Positions 1-11,220 of a DNA stretch of 64,000 bases are shown here, one piece after another. The notes beneath the pieces were generated by a model, which was not told the DNA's origin, did no database searches, and worked only from the letters and a program-made list of their open reading frames with translations. How positions within the stretch are numbered: the first letter of the stretch is position 1; each line of letters opens with the position of its first letter. Both the position numbers and the translations under genes were made by a program. The DNA comes from Capillimicrobium parvum. GTDB taxonomy: Bacteria > Actinomycetota > Thermoleophilia > Solirubrobacterales > Solirubrobacteraceae. The DNA is taken from assembly GCF_021172045.1 (NCBI RefSeq), contig NZ_CP087164.1:434001-498000 (forward strand). Reading direction: 5' to 3'.

Positions 1-297
1 CTCGACGAGCTCCTCGACGATCTGGCCGAGGGCCTCGCCCGGGCCGACGTCGTCCCGGGCCGACTGCTCGGCGATGATCATCCCGGCCGCGTCGAGCAGC
101 TCGTCCTCGAGCGCGTCGATGAGCTCCTCGCGCGTGGCGAAGTGCCGGTACAGCGTGGCCCGGCCGACGCCCGCCTCGGTCGCGATCCCCGCCATCCCCG
201 CGCTCGGCCGCTCCGACAGGACGCGGGCCGCCGCGTCGAGGATGCGCCGCTCGTTGCGTGCGAAGTCCGCGCGGTGGTGGGTGGGGGACGCCGCCAC
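1..297 (-). CDS. TetR family transcriptional regulator, C-terminus cut by window edge
   Basis: This is the N-terminal 99 residues of a TetR-type repressor read from a GTG at 297. The helix-turn-helix is clear: a stretch reading EAGVGRATLYRHFATREEL lies at about residues 43-61, with the usual LYRHF recognition-helix core. The ligand-binding C-terminal domain lies beyond the window edge, so the target and ligand cannot be judged. It runs the same way as the next TetR gene, from which it is separated by 70 bases. GTG 297 is chosen because it sits a normal distance before the first helix; no ribosome binding site is evident. Confidence 0.82.
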   Translation of the reverse strand, partial: MAASPTHHRADFARNERRILDAAARVLSERPSAGMAGIATEAGVGRATLYRHFATREELIDALEDELLDAAGMIIAEQSARDDVGPGEALGQIVEELVE

Positions 298-367
298 GCC
301 GCTAGCTTGCCACGTCAACCGGCCGTCTGCGTTCAGCGAAACCGCAATGCGAGAGCGTGTCCACCGT

Positions 368-1009
368 TCACGCGCCCACCGTGGCGAGCGCGTCGGCCAC
401 GCAGGCGGCGCGGACCTGGGCTCCGCTGACGGAGAAGAAGCGCGGCAGGCCGCCATCGACGCGGCTGACGCCGACGCCGAGGCGCGCGAGGTGCAGGCTG
501 CCGAGGGCGCGGGTCCACATGAGGTTCGCGGTGAGATCCGGGTCGTCGACGGTGAAGGCGCCCCGGGAGGCGCCGTCGCGCAGGACGTCGGCCAGCAGGC
601 CCATGCAGTCGGCCATGCCGAGGCCCAGGCGCAGCAGCACGCCCTCGGAGACGACCTCGACCAGCTCGGTCGACGGGCGGCGCATGAGCGAGATGCAGCA
701 GTCCAGGAACGCGGGATGCCCGAGGCAGTAGTCCGTGAAGTGCTCCGCGCAGGCGACGAGGCGCTCGCGCGGCGCGGCCGCCGGGTCGATCGCGTGCAGC
801 GAGGCCGAGAGCTCCTCGAGGTACCGCGTCGCGGTGAGGACGAACAGCTCCTCCTTGGACGCGAAGTGGCGGTAGATCAGCGCCTTGTTGATGCCGGCCA
901 GCCGCGCGATGTCCTCGACCGCGACGTCCTGCATGCCCCGCTCGTCGAACAGCGCACGCGTCGCGTCGACGATGTCGCGCTCGCGCCGGCGCCGCAGGGG
1001 GGTGGCCAT
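368..1009 (-). CDS. TetR family transcriptional regulator
   Basis: The 213-residue protein has an N-terminal TetR helix-turn-helix (IARLAGINKALIYRHFASKE, about residues 33-52) and an all-helical ligand-binding domain. TetR repressors next to an acyl-CoA dehydrogenase commonly sense acyl-CoA or fatty acids and repress the neighbour; that role is inferred here from position only. The gene is divergent from the acyl-CoA dehydrogenase at 1120, and the 110-base space between them holds a good inverted repeat (1041-1059) that is the natural operator. The ATG at 1009 gives the expected short leader before helix 1. Confidence 0.9.
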   Translation of the reverse strand: MATPLRRRRERDIVDATRALFDERGMQDVAVEDIARLAGINKALIYRHFASKEELFVLTATRYLEELSASLHAIDPAAAPRERLVACAEHFTDYCLGHPAFLDCCISLMRRPSTELVEVVSEGVLLRLGLGMADCMGLLADVLRDGASRGAFTVDDPDLTANLMWTRALGSLHLARLGVGVSRVDGGLPRFFSVSGAQVRAACVADALATVGA

Positions 1010-1019
1010 CCCGAGGCGA

Positions 1020-1059
1020 GTGTAACCGCTCGCGGGGCAGGTGTAACCATCGTTTACAC
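1020..1059. promoter_or_regulatory. Putative TetR operator between divergent genes
   Basis: GTGTAA (1041-1046) and its complement TTACAC (1054-1059) form a perfect 6-bp inverted repeat with a 7-base spacer. A further direct copy, GTGTAACC, lies at 1020-1027 and repeats 1041-1048. The element sits between the TetR gene (start 1009) and the acyl-CoA dehydrogenase (start 1120), where a regulator of both would bind. Operator function is inferred. Confidence 0.5.
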
Positions 1060-1119
1060 TCTTGGTTTCGGCAAGCCGCGCTCGCCGTTCGACCGACCCC
1101 AGCAGGAGGACCGACCCCG

Positions 1120-2367
1120 ATGGCCGCCACGACGGACTCCCCGAACGCGACCACCCCGTTCTCGCTCGATCTGAGCGAGGACCAGCGCGACATCCGGTCC
1201 TGGGTGCACGGCTTCGCCGAGTCCGTCGTCCGTCCCGCCGCCGCTGAGTGGGACGAGCGCGAGGAGACCCCCTGGGACATCATCAGGGAGGCCGCGAAGA
1301 TCGGCCTGTACAGCTTCGAGGCGCTCGCGCAGTTTCACGCCGACGAGACCGGCCTGACGATGCCGATCGCCAACGAGGAGCTGTTCTGGGGCGACGCCGG
1401 GATCGGCCTGGCGATCATGGGGACGTCCCTGCCGGTCGCCGCCATCTTCGGCCAGGGCACCGGCGAGCAGATCGGCGAGTGGATCCCGCGCTGCTTCGGG
1501 ACGCCCGACGATCCGAAGGTGGGCTCGTTCTGCGCGTCCGAGCCCGACGCCGGTTCCGACGTCTCGGCCATCCGCACGACGGCTCGCTTCGACGAGGCGG
1601 CGAACGAGTGGGTCCTCAACGGCCAGAAGGCGTGGGCGACGAACGGCGGCATCGCCGACGTGCACGTCGTCGTCGCCTCGGTCGACCGCGAGCTCGGCGC
1701 GCGCGGCCACGCCGCGTTCGTCATCTCCAAGGAGGAGACGAAGGGCATCGAGCAGGGCGCGAAGGTCCGCAAGCACGGCCTGCGCGCCTCGCACACCGCC
1801 GACGTCCACCTCGACGACTGCCGCATCCCGGCCGAGAACGTCCTCGGCGGAAAGGAGCGCCTCGACGAGCGGCTCGCGCGCGTCCGCGAGGGCGGCCGCG
1901 CGAAGTCGCAGGCAGCGATGGCCACGTTCGAGGCGACGCGGCCGATGGTGGGCGCGCAGGCGCTCGGCATCGCACGCGCGGCCTACGAGTACGCGCTCGA
2001 GTACGCGGGCGAGCGGGTGCAGTTCGGCCGCCCGATCGTCGACAACCAGGCGATCGCGTTCACGCTCGCCGACATGAAGCTCGAGCTCGACGCCGCGCGT
2101 CTGCTGGTGTGGCGCGCATCGTGGATGGCCCGCTCGGGCAAGACGTTCGAGAACGCCGAGGGCTCGATGAGCAAGCTCAAGGCCGGTGAGGTCGCGGTGT
2201 GGGCGACCGAGCGCGCGATCCAGATCCTCGGCGGCAACGGCTACACGCGGGAGTTCCCCGTGGAGCGCTGGCACCGCGACGCGAAGATCTACACGATCTT
2301 CGAGGGCACGTCGGAGATCCAGCGTCTGGTGATCGCCCGCGCGATCTCCGGTCGTCAGATTCGATAA
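1120..2367 (+). CDS. Acyl-CoA dehydrogenase
   Basis: This 415-residue cytoplasmic flavoprotein of the acyl-CoA dehydrogenase family introduces the alpha-beta double bond into an acyl-CoA and passes electrons to electron-transfer flavoprotein. An alpha-helical N domain is followed by the beta domain with SFCASEPDAGSDVSA (FAD and substrate contacts) and the C-terminal helical domain with QILGGNGYTREFPVER. The catalytic base is the Glu in IFEGTSEIQ, Glu395, in the position used by medium and short-chain enzymes. A Shine-Dalgarno-like AGGAGG lies upstream of ATG 1120. Substrate chain length cannot be told. The divergent TetR gene is the probable regulator. Confidence 0.93.
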   Translation: MAATTDSPNATTPFSLDLSEDQRDIRSWVHGFAESVVRPAAAEWDEREETPWDIIREAAKIGLYSFEALAQFHADETGLTMPIANEELFWGDAGIGLAIMGTSLPVAAIFGQGTGEQIGEWIPRCFGTPDDPKVGSFCASEPDAGSDVSAIRTTARFDEAANEWVLNGQKAWATNGGIADVHVVVASVDRELGARGHAAFVISKEETKGIEQGAKVRKHGLRASHTADVHLDDCRIPAENVLGGKERLDERLARVREGGRAKSQAAMATFEATRPMVGAQALGIARAAYEYALEYAGERVQFGRPIVDNQAIAFTLADMKLELDAARLLVWRASWMARSGKTFENAEGSMSKLKAGEVAVWATERAIQILGGNGYTREFPVERWHRDAKIYTIFEGTSEIQRLVIARAISGRQIR

Positions 2368-2380
2368 CCGGGTGCGCGGC

Positions 2381-2395
2381 CGGGGCGGCGCCCCG
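2381..2395 (+). terminator. GC-rich hairpin after acyl-CoA dehydrogenase
   Basis: CGGGGC (2381-2386) and GCCCCG (2390-2395) form a perfect 6-bp stem with a 3-base loop, 13 bases past the stop codon. There is no T run, so termination at this site is only a possibility. Confidence 0.3.
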
Positions 2396-2468
2396 CCGGG
2401 CGGCGCGTCATCATTCGGACCGTGCCAGTGGACGAATGGAATCCGTCGCTGAGGGAAGCCAACAGGAT

Positions 2469-2882
2469 ATGCCCGCCATGGCCGCCCGGCCTCGGTCGCT
2501 GACCGTCGCCCTCCCTCCTGTGCCGGAGTCGGCGCGACGGGCTCGGCGAGCACTGGTCCAAGGGGGCCTGGATCCGGACCTCGACCACACCGTCAACCTG
2601 CTCACCAGCGAGATCGTGACCAACAGCGTGCGGCACTGCCGCGTGCCGAAGGAGATCCGGCTCGAGGCCGTCCTGGACGACGGGTTCGCCCGCGTGGCGG
2701 TCATCGATCAGGGTCCCGGCTTCGATCCCGACGTGCGCCATCACGCCAACGGCTTCGGCCTGCGCCTCGTCGACAAGCTCGCCTCCCGCTGGGGCGTCGA
2801 CCACGACGACGACGGCACACGCGTCTGGTTCGAGGTCGACCGCCGCCGTCGGCGCTTCGACCGCCGGCGCGGCGGGCGCTGA
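2469..2882 (+). CDS. ATP-binding anti-sigma-factor-like protein (HATPase_c, RsbW/SpoIIAB type)
   Basis: This small GHKL-ATPase protein of about 137 residues resembles RsbW/SpoIIAB serine kinases that bind sigma factors or phosphorylate anti-sigma antagonists. The N box is visible as SEIVTNSVRH, the G1 box as DQGPGFDP and the G2-like segment as GFGLRLVDKLASRWGV. No anti-anti-sigma (STAS), sigma factor or PP2C phosphatase gene lies nearby, so it is an orphan and the partner is unknown. The start is uncertain: ATG 2436, 2469 and 2478 are all in frame. 2469 is preferred because GAGGGA lies upstream and the leader stays short. Confidence 0.8.
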   Translation: MPAMAARPRSLTVALPPVPESARRARRALVQGGLDPDLDHTVNLLTSEIVTNSVRHCRVPKEIRLEAVLDDGFARVAVIDQGPGFDPDVRHHANGFGLRLVDKLASRWGVDHDDDGTRVWFEVDRRRRRFDRRRGGR

Positions 2883-2927
2883 CAGCACCCGCCGCAAGTT
2901 GGCCCGCCGGCGTGCGTTCCGGTTGGC

Positions 2928-4592
2928 ATGCGCACGCTCTGGCCGGCCGCCGCCGTCGCGGCCCTCCTGCTGCTCCCGGCCGCCGCCGGGGCCCACCCCG
3001 AGCGCCAGGTCTTCTTCCCCGACGGCTCCACGGGCGCCGTCCCCGAGTACCGCACGACCGGCCCGTCGAAGGTCGTCTGCAAGCCCGACTCCGCCCAGCG
3101 GATCCGCGACGAGTTCGACGGCGGCCTCGAGGCCAAACGGCTGCGCCAGCTCGCCCGCTGCAGCTACCACGACATCCAGGCGGCGGTGAACGCGGCGAGC
3201 AGCGGCGACCGCATCCTCATCATGCCGGGCGTCTACCACGAGGAGCCCAGCCTCGCCCAGGTCGACGGCTCCTTCGACTATGACGCCAACCAGTACGACC
3301 GCGCCAAGGACGCGTCTCCCTGCCGGGACATGTACCAGGACATCTACGACCCGGTCGCCTCCGGCCTGGCCGGCAACGTCCGCAGCGATCCGGTGTGGGT
3401 GCCGACCTACGAGCACCACCGCAGCTGCCCGAACCACCAGAACCTCATCGCGATCGCCGGCGACGACCCGGCCGACCCCGACCGCGTCTGCGACGACAAG
3501 TGCAACCTGCAGATCGAGGGCATGGGGCGCACGCGCGCCGACGTCGTCATCTCCGGCTCGCGGCGCGCGCTGAACGTCATCCGCGCCGATCGCGCCGACG
3601 GCATCTACCTGAGCCACTTCACCGTCGAGCTGTCGGACTTCAACAACATCTACGTGCTCGAGACCAACGGCTTCCGCATCGAGGACGTCGAGTCGCGCTA
3701 CTCGCGCGAGTACGGCGTGCTGTCGTTCACCTCCGACCACGGCCTGTACGACAACATCGAGTCCTACGGCGCCGGCGACTCCGGCGTGTACCCGGGCTCC
3801 GGTCCCGAGGGTCACTGCGCGCGCTACGGAATCGAGCTGCGCCACATCGACTCGCACGACAACACGCTCGGCTACTCCGGCACCGCCGGCAACGGCATCT
3901 GGGTCCACGACTCGAAGTTCCACCACAACGCGACCGGCCTGACGACCGACTCGTTCGCGTTCGGGCACCCGGGCATGCCGCAGGACTGCGCGAAGTTCGA
4001 GCGCAACGAGATCTACTCGAACAACAACAACGTCTTCGACGACCAGCGCGACGCGTACTGCAGGACTGCGAACCGCCCGGTGCAGGAGCGTGACCCGACG
4101 GTGGTCTGCCCGACGTTCCAGGCGCCGGTCGGCACCGGCATCGGCATCTTCGGCGGCAACGGCAACATCGTCCGCGACAACTGGATCTACGACAACTGGC
4201 GCGACGGGGCGAAGCTGCTCTGGGTGCCGGCGAACTTCCGCGGGGAGAGCGACCCGAGCAAGGAGGTCGACACCTCGTTCGACAACCTGTACCGCGACAA
4301 CCACATGGGCGTGCGCCCCGACGGCACGCGCGACCCCAACGGCAACGACTTCTGGTGGGACGAGGAGGGCCGCGGCAACTGCTGGATGGGCAACGCCGGC
4401 CCCGGCGGGGCGGCGCCGTCGAGCAACGTGCTGCTGGGTCTGCCCGGCTGCCCCGGCGCGCAGGTCCTCCTGCCGGGCAACCCGGCGAAGACCGCCAGCC
4501 AGGCGACGTGCTCGCAGTGGGATCCGCAGGACGACCTGCTCGACGACCCGCCGGGCTGCGACTGGTTCACGACCCCGAAGGAGCCGTCGTGA
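2928..4592 (+). CDS. Secreted right-handed parallel beta-helix protein
   Basis: A 554-residue exported protein with a clean Sec signal peptide at residues 1-22 (short basic N-terminus, Ala/Leu core, AGA-H cleavage region). The mature part has many repeats typical of pectate-lyase-like beta-helices, such as NGFRIEDVESRYSREYGVLS, GNGIWVHDSKFHHNATG and GNIVRDNWIYDNWRDG, with Asn stacks. Ten or more Cys suggest disulfides outside the membrane. The early PGVYHEEPS segment resembles the parallel-helix cap found in such proteins. No catalytic residues can be assigned, so polysaccharide binding or cleavage is only a guess. The stop codon overlaps the start of the next gene. Confidence 0.85.
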   Translation: MRTLWPAAAVAALLLLPAAAGAHPERQVFFPDGSTGAVPEYRTTGPSKVVCKPDSAQRIRDEFDGGLEAKRLRQLARCSYHDIQAAVNAASSGDRILIMPGVYHEEPSLAQVDGSFDYDANQYDRAKDASPCRDMYQDIYDPVASGLAGNVRSDPVWVPTYEHHRSCPNHQNLIAIAGDDPADPDRVCDDKCNLQIEGMGRTRADVVISGSRRALNVIRADRADGIYLSHFTVELSDFNNIYVLETNGFRIEDVESRYSREYGVLSFTSDHGLYDNIESYGAGDSGVYPGSGPEGHCARYGIELRHIDSHDNTLGYSGTAGNGIWVHDSKFHHNATGLTTDSFAFGHPGMPQDCAKFERNEIYSNNNNVFDDQRDAYCRTANRPVQERDPTVVCPTFQAPVGTGIGIFGGNGNIVRDNWIYDNWRDGAKLLWVPANFRGESDPSKEVDTSFDNLYRDNHMGVRPDGTRDPNGNDFWWDEEGRGNCWMGNAGPGGAAPSSNVLLGLPGCPGAQVLLPGNPAKTASQATCSQWDPQDDLLDDPPGCDWFTTPKEPS

Positions 4593-5077
4593 GGCGCGGG
4601 ATCCTCGCCGCGCTGCCGGCCGCGCTCGCGGTCGGCACGGGGCTGCTGGTGGTGAGCGTCGCGTCCGGCGGCGGCGACGCGGGGCCGCTGCGGTGGTCGG
4701 GCCCGGTCGTCTCCTTCACCCACCCGACGCTGCCGACCGACCACATCGTCAGCGGCCGGCTGCGCGACACGTCGATGCGCCCGATGCGCGTCGTCGCGCG
4801 CAGGGACATCCGCGTCGTCGACGTGCACGGGCGCGACCTGCCGGCCTCGGCCGTGTTCACGCAGACCTTCGGCCACGGGCTGTTCGACCCGACCCGGCTG
4901 CCCGAGGCGCGGCTGCCGGAGCGCGAATTGATGCGCATCGGCGACGTCGGCCGCTTCCAGCCGGGCGACGAACTGCCCGTGACGGTCTCCTGGCGCGACG
5001 AGCACGGCTCGGCGCCGGCCGCGCGGATCGCCTACCCCGGCGGCTCGCTCGCGATCCCGGAGGAGTCGGCGGGATGA
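4589..5077 (+). CDS. Hypothetical membrane-anchored or secreted protein, coupled to beta-helix protein
   Basis: I do not recognise the family. The 162-residue product starts with one hydrophobic segment ([20 protein letters not shown]), a signal anchor or signal peptide, followed by a soluble domain with beta-rich composition and no Cys. The GTG start overlaps the preceding stop as GTGA, so translation is probably coupled to the beta-helix protein and the two may act together outside the cell. GTG 4589 is favoured because it places the hydrophobic segment at the N-terminus. Confidence 0.75.
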   Translation: MRRGILAALPAALAVGTGLLVVSVASGGGDAGPLRWSGPVVSFTHPTLPTDHIVSGRLRDTSMRPMRVVARRDIRVVDVHGRDLPASAVFTQTFGHGLFDPTRLPEARLPERELMRIGDVGRFQPGDELPVTVSWRDEHGSAPAARIAYPGGSLAIPEESAG

Positions 5078-5204
5078 TCGGTTCCCCCGCCGCGAGATCG
5101 GCCGCGGGCCCCGGAACCGGAGTGCGGGGCGCCCGGCGGGCCTCGATCGCCGGGCCCGCGTGGGACAATGCTGGGAGAACCTCCGACCAGGAGTCGACCA
5201 CACC

Positions 5205-8003
<2,799 letters not shown>

Positions 8004-8016
8004 CGGCGCCCGCCCC

Positions 8017-8041
8017 CGCGGGCCGCCTCAGGCGGCCTGCG
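8017..8041. terminator. Hairpin between convergent acnA and receiver gene
   Basis: An 11-bp inverted repeat with one G-T pair (core GGCCGCC at 8021-8027 and GGCGGCC at 8031-8037) has a 3-base loop that is the stop codon of the leftward receiver gene. It sits between two convergent genes and could end both transcripts; no T run follows it on either strand. Confidence 0.4.
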
Positions 8042-8405
8042 CGGGCCGGGAGGCCAGCCGGATCGCGTCGAACAGGACGTGCAGGTCGGTCGACTTGTCG
8101 ACCGCCCCGCGCGCCCCCGCGGCGCGCGCCGCGGCGTCGAGCTCGGGGTCGACGTTCGCCGAGATGACGAGCACCGCGGGCGGGCTCGGCTCGGTGAGCA
8201 GCTCCCGGCAGACGTCCAGGCCGTCGTGCGGGCCCAGCCGCGCGTCGAGCAGGACGACGTCGGGCTGCCCGCGCCGGACGAGGGCCAGCGCGTCCTTCGG
8301 GCCCACCGCCGAGCCGATCGGCACGATCCCCGGCTCGGCCCGCAGGACGGCCTCGAGCCCCGCCCGAACGACCGGGTGGTCATCGACGACGAGGACGCGG
8401 ATCAT
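8028..8405 (-). CDS. Stand-alone response regulator receiver domain
   Basis: A 125-residue single REC domain. All phosphotransfer residues are present: the acidic pair Asp8-Asp9, phosphoacceptor Asp54 (VVLLDARLG), switch Ser82 (VISAN) and Lys104 (VDKS). The sequence is NarL/LuxR-like, but the protein stops straight after the receiver and has no DNA-binding helix-turn-helix. It therefore probably acts by protein contact or as a phosphate sink. No histidine kinase gene is adjacent. ATG 8405 begins MIRVLVVDDHP, the normal start of a receiver; GGGAG lies 13 bases upstream. Confidence 0.88.
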   Translation of the reverse strand: MIRVLVVDDHPVVRAGLEAVLRAEPGIVPIGSAVGPKDALALVRRGQPDVVLLDARLGPHDGLDVCRELLTEPSPPAVLVISANVDPELDAAARAAGARGAVDKSTDLHVLFDAIRLASRPAQAA

Positions 8406-8601
8406 GGTGCTGGATTCTCCCAGGGGACAGTAGGTGGCCGCAGTACGGCTCTCCCCCCAGATGCCGACCATATGCGATCCGGTGCCGCCGCGTGGCGGTT
8501 GCGCCGTCGGAAAGGCACGGACGAGGATTGCGGACGGCCCGCGGCCGATCGCGCGGGCAACTGCGGAGGCCGGCGGGGCGGCGCGGCCTCAAGCTGTTCG
8601 A

Positions 8602-9171
8602 ATGCGCTCCTTCATCCACCGCATCACCCGTCTTCGCCCTGTCTCGATGGGGATCGCCGCCGGGCTCCTCGCCACCGGCGTGCTCGCGCTCGTCGGAGGC
8701 ACCTACGCCCACGACGTCGTCCACGACCAGCTCGCGCCGCAGAAGATCTTCTTCCCCGCCGACGCCAAGTCGGGCCTGCCCGACAACCTCTCGCAGTACG
8801 CCGGCCAGCAGGTCGACACGGGTGCCGAGGCCAAGGCCTACGCCAACGACTTCATCGGCCTGCACCTCACGGAGATCGCGGGCGGCAAGACCTACGCCGA
8901 GGTCAGCGGCGCGTCCCTCGCCGACCCGACGAACCAGAAGCTCGCCCAGCAGACCCAGACGCTGTTCCGCGGCGAGACCCTGCGCGGACTGCTGCTCAAC
9001 GCCTGGGGCTGGGCCACGGTGGGCACCGTCGCGATCATCGCCGGCATCGTCCTGCTGGTCCTCGGCGGCCTGCTGTTCCTGCTGCCCGCGCTGGACTGGC
9101 TGCTCAACGACCGGCGCGTCGCCGGTGCGAACGCCGCGCCGGCCCGCCCGGCGCCCATCGCGGGCGACTGA
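8602..9171 (+). CDS. Conserved membrane protein with two transmembrane segments
   Basis: A 189-residue protein of a family I cannot name. There is a transmembrane segment near residues 16-36 (MGIAAGLLATGVLALVGGTY) and a second, longer one near 138-163 (VGTVAIIAGIVLLVLGGLLF). A roughly 100-residue soluble loop between them probably lies outside the cell. The loop contains QKIFFPADAKSGLP and a Tyr/Ala-rich part, and the tail is short and Ala/Pro-rich. It stands alone, divergent from the receiver domain gene. No enzymatic motif is visible. Confidence 0.8.
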   Translation: MRSFIHRITRLRPVSMGIAAGLLATGVLALVGGTYAHDVVHDQLAPQKIFFPADAKSGLPDNLSQYAGQQVDTGAEAKAYANDFIGLHLTEIAGGKTYAEVSGASLADPTNQKLAQQTQTLFRGETLRGLLLNAWGWATVGTVAIIAGIVLLVLGGLLFLLPALDWLLNDRRVAGANAAPARPAPIAGD

Positions 9172-9209
9172 CGCCGGACCGCCACGGGTCGCATCGGGGC
9201 ATGGCGCCG

Positions 9210-9215
9210 TACCCT
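9210..9215 (+). promoter_or_regulatory. -10 element TACCCT, leaderless start of M42 peptidase
   Basis: TACCCT lies 8 bases before ATG 9224, so transcription would start on or next to the start codon; no ribosome binding site is present. Confidence 0.5.
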
Positions 9216-9223
9216 TCGGCGCC

Positions 9224-10285
9224 ATGCCCCTTTCCCCGCTGCTGCGCGACCTGTTGACCACGCCGGGGCCGTCCGGCTACGAGCGCCCGGCCGCCGAGGT
9301 CTGGCGGGCGGCGGCGCGCGACTTCAGCGAGGACGTCCGGGCGGACGTCGCCGGCTCGAGCGTCGCGGTCGTCCCCGGCGACGGGGGCGGACCGCTCGTC
9401 GCGGTCGTCGGGCACATCGACGAGATCGGGCTCGTGGTCACCCACATCGACGACGAGGGCATGCTCTGGTTCACGAACGTCGGCGGCTGGGACCCGATCA
9501 TCCTGGTCGGACAGCGGCTGGCGGTGCAGACGCAGGCGGGCGAGATCCCCGGCGTCGTGGGCAAGAAGCCCATCCACCTCCTCAAGAACGACGAGCGCGA
9601 GAAGGCGCCGAAGCTCACCGACCTGCACATCGACATCGGCGCCAAGGACGGCGACGAGGCGCGGTCGCTGGTGCGCATCGGCGACGTCGCGGTGATCTCC
9701 GGCGAGCCGGTCGAGCTGCCTAACGGGCGGGTCGTGTCGCGCTCGATGGACAACCGCCTGGGCTGCTACGTCGCGCTGGAGGCAACGCGCCGCGTGGCCG
9801 ACCGCGGCGGGGCGCCGGGCGACGTCGCCGCCGTGGCGGTCACCCAGGAGGAGACGACGTTCGGGGGCGCCACGACGACCGCCTACAGCCTGGCGCCGCA
9901 GATCGCGATCGTCGTCGACGTCACCCACGCGACCGATGCGCCGGGCATCCCCGTCCGCGAGATGGGCAAGCACGAGCTCGGCAGCGGCGCCGTCATCGGC
10001 CGCGGCCCGGTCCTGCACCCGCGGGTCTTCGAGCTGCTGCACGAGACGGCGCAGGCCGAGGGCCTGCCGTTCACGGTCGAGTCGCACGTCGGGCGGGGCA
10101 CGTCCACCGACGCCGATGCCATCCACCGCTCGCGCGCCGGCATCGCGTGCGGCCTCGTCTCCATCCCGCTGCGCTACATGCACTCACCCGTGGAGCTCGT
10201 CTCCCTCGACGACGTCGAGGCGGCGATCGCGCTGATCGCCGCGTTCACCCACCGCCTGACCACCGACACGGACCTGCTGCGCTGA
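9224..10285 (+). CDS. M42 family metallopeptidase (deblocking aminopeptidase type)
   Basis: A 353-residue cytoplasmic peptidase of the M42 family (FrvX/PepA-like, often mislabelled endoglucanase M), which forms large tetrahedral assemblies and trims peptides from the N-terminus. Two-metal ligands are visible in order: His in VVGHIDEIG, Asp in SRSMDNRLG, Glu-Glu in VTQEETTFGGA, Asp in IVVDVTHATD and His in YMHSPVE. The Glu-Glu pair supplies the catalytic base. The 3' end overlaps the probable start of a HAD phosphatase, so the two may be co-translated. Substrate preference cannot be read from the sequence. Confidence 0.92.
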   Translation: MPLSPLLRDLLTTPGPSGYERPAAEVWRAAARDFSEDVRADVAGSSVAVVPGDGGGPLVAVVGHIDEIGLVVTHIDDEGMLWFTNVGGWDPIILVGQRLAVQTQAGEIPGVVGKKPIHLLKNDEREKAPKLTDLHIDIGAKDGDEARSLVRIGDVAVISGEPVELPNGRVVSRSMDNRLGCYVALEATRRVADRGGAPGDVAAVAVTQEETTFGGATTTAYSLAPQIAIVVDVTHATDAPGIPVREMGKHELGSGAVIGRGPVLHPRVFELLHETAQAEGLPFTVESHVGRGTSTDADAIHRSRAGIACGLVSIPLRYMHSPVELVSLDDVEAAIALIAAFTHRLTTDTDLLR

Positions 10286-10989
10286 GCCCGCCGCCCCCGC
10301 CCCCGCTGCTGCTCCTCTTCGACATCGACGGCACCCTGCTGCGGCGTGCCGCGGCCGAGCACGCCGCCGCGCTGCGCGAGGCGATCGGCGAGGTCTACGG
10401 GGTCGAGTCGACGGGGACGAAGGTCGAGGCCGCGGGGCGCACCGACGTGGAGATCACCCGGGCGATCCTGCTGCAGCTCGGCGTGTCGGCCCGGCGCATC
10501 GACGACGGCCTCGCGGACCTGCGCGTGGCGGCGAGCGAGGCGTACGCGCGGCGCGTGCCCGCCGACCTGTCGTCGACCGTCCTGCCCGGCATGGCCGACC
10601 TGCTCGAGGAGCTGGCGCCGCGCGACGACGTCCTGCTCTCGCTCGTCACCGGCAACCTGCAGCCGATCGCCCGGCTCAAGCTCGCCGCCGCCGGGATCGG
10701 GCGGTTCTTCCCGGGCGGCCAGGGCGGCTTCGGCTCGGACTCCGAGGACCGCACCCGGCTGCCCGCCGTCGCGCGCGCCCGGGCGGGCACGGCGGACGCC
10801 CCGCACCCGCGCGAGCGGACGGTCGTCATCGGCGACACCCCGCGCGACATCGCCTGCGCCCGCGCGGACGGCGTGCGCGCGCTGGCCGTGGCGACCGGGC
10901 CCTACCGCGTCAATGAGCTCGGCGAGGCCGACGCCGTCGCCGCGGACGCGCACGCGCTGCGCGGGCTCATCGCCGCGCTGCTGGTCTGA
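10282..10989 (+). CDS. HAD superfamily phosphatase (phosphoglycolate phosphatase-like), non-canonical start
   Basis: The haloacid-dehalogenase fold is complete: motif I FDIDGTLL with the nucleophile Asp, motif II SLVTGN, a Lys in the helix before the cap return, and motif IV GDTPRDIACA. A helical C1 cap lies between motifs I and II. It is about 235 residues long, close to phosphoglycolate and beta-phosphoglucomutase-type phosphatases; the substrate is unknown. No ATG, GTG or TTG lies in frame between the M42 stop and motif I. The only upstream candidate is ATG 10147, deep inside the M42 gene. CTG 10282, which overlaps the M42 stop codon, is the likely coupled start. Confidence 0.82.
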   Translation: MSPPPPPPLLLLFDIDGTLLRRAAAEHAAALREAIGEVYGVESTGTKVEAAGRTDVEITRAILLQLGVSARRIDDGLADLRVAASEAYARRVPADLSSTVLPGMADLLEELAPRDDVLLSLVTGNLQPIARLKLAAAGIGRFFPGGQGGFGSDSEDRTRLPAVARARAGTADAPHPRERTVVIGDTPRDIACARADGVRALAVATGPYRVNELGEADAVAADAHALRGLIAALLV

Positions 10990-10993
10990 CCGG

Positions 10994-11206
10994 TCAGGCG
11001 GTCTCGCGCTCGGCGGGTGTCGCGAGGCCCGCGGCTGGAGGCGGCTCGGGTTCGGAGAGATCCGCCTTCGCTCCGCTCAGCGTCTCCTTGAAGCCGCGGA
11101 TGCCCTCTCCCAGCGATCGCCCGGCGGACGGCAGCCGCTTCGGCCCCAGGATCAACAGGGCGATGATCAGGACGACGGCGATCTCCATCGGTCCGATGTT
11201 CGGCAT
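10994..11206 (-). CDS. tatA: Sec-independent translocase subunit TatA
   Basis: A 70-residue Tat pore subunit that exports folded proteins bearing twin-arginine signals. A single N-terminal transmembrane helix (EIAVVLIIALLILGP) is followed by the family hinge GPKRLPSAGRSLGEGIRGFK and a charged amphipathic helix and tail. One of the few strong Shine-Dalgarno sequences in the window, GGAGAGGAG, lies 5 bases before ATG 11206. tatB/tatC are not nearby. A Tat-type lipoprotein is encoded at 17699, a possible client. Confidence 0.93.
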   Translation of the reverse strand: MPNIGPMEIAVVLIIALLILGPKRLPSAGRSLGEGIRGFKETLSGAKADLSEPEPPPAAGLATPAERETA

Positions 11207-11220
11207 GGGTGCTCCTCTCC

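Noticed and set aside
8028-8471. Longer receiver protein starting at 8471 or a full NarL-type regulator
   Set aside because: The N-terminal extension is not receiver-like, and the frame ends right after the receiver with no DNA-binding domain in any frame nearby.
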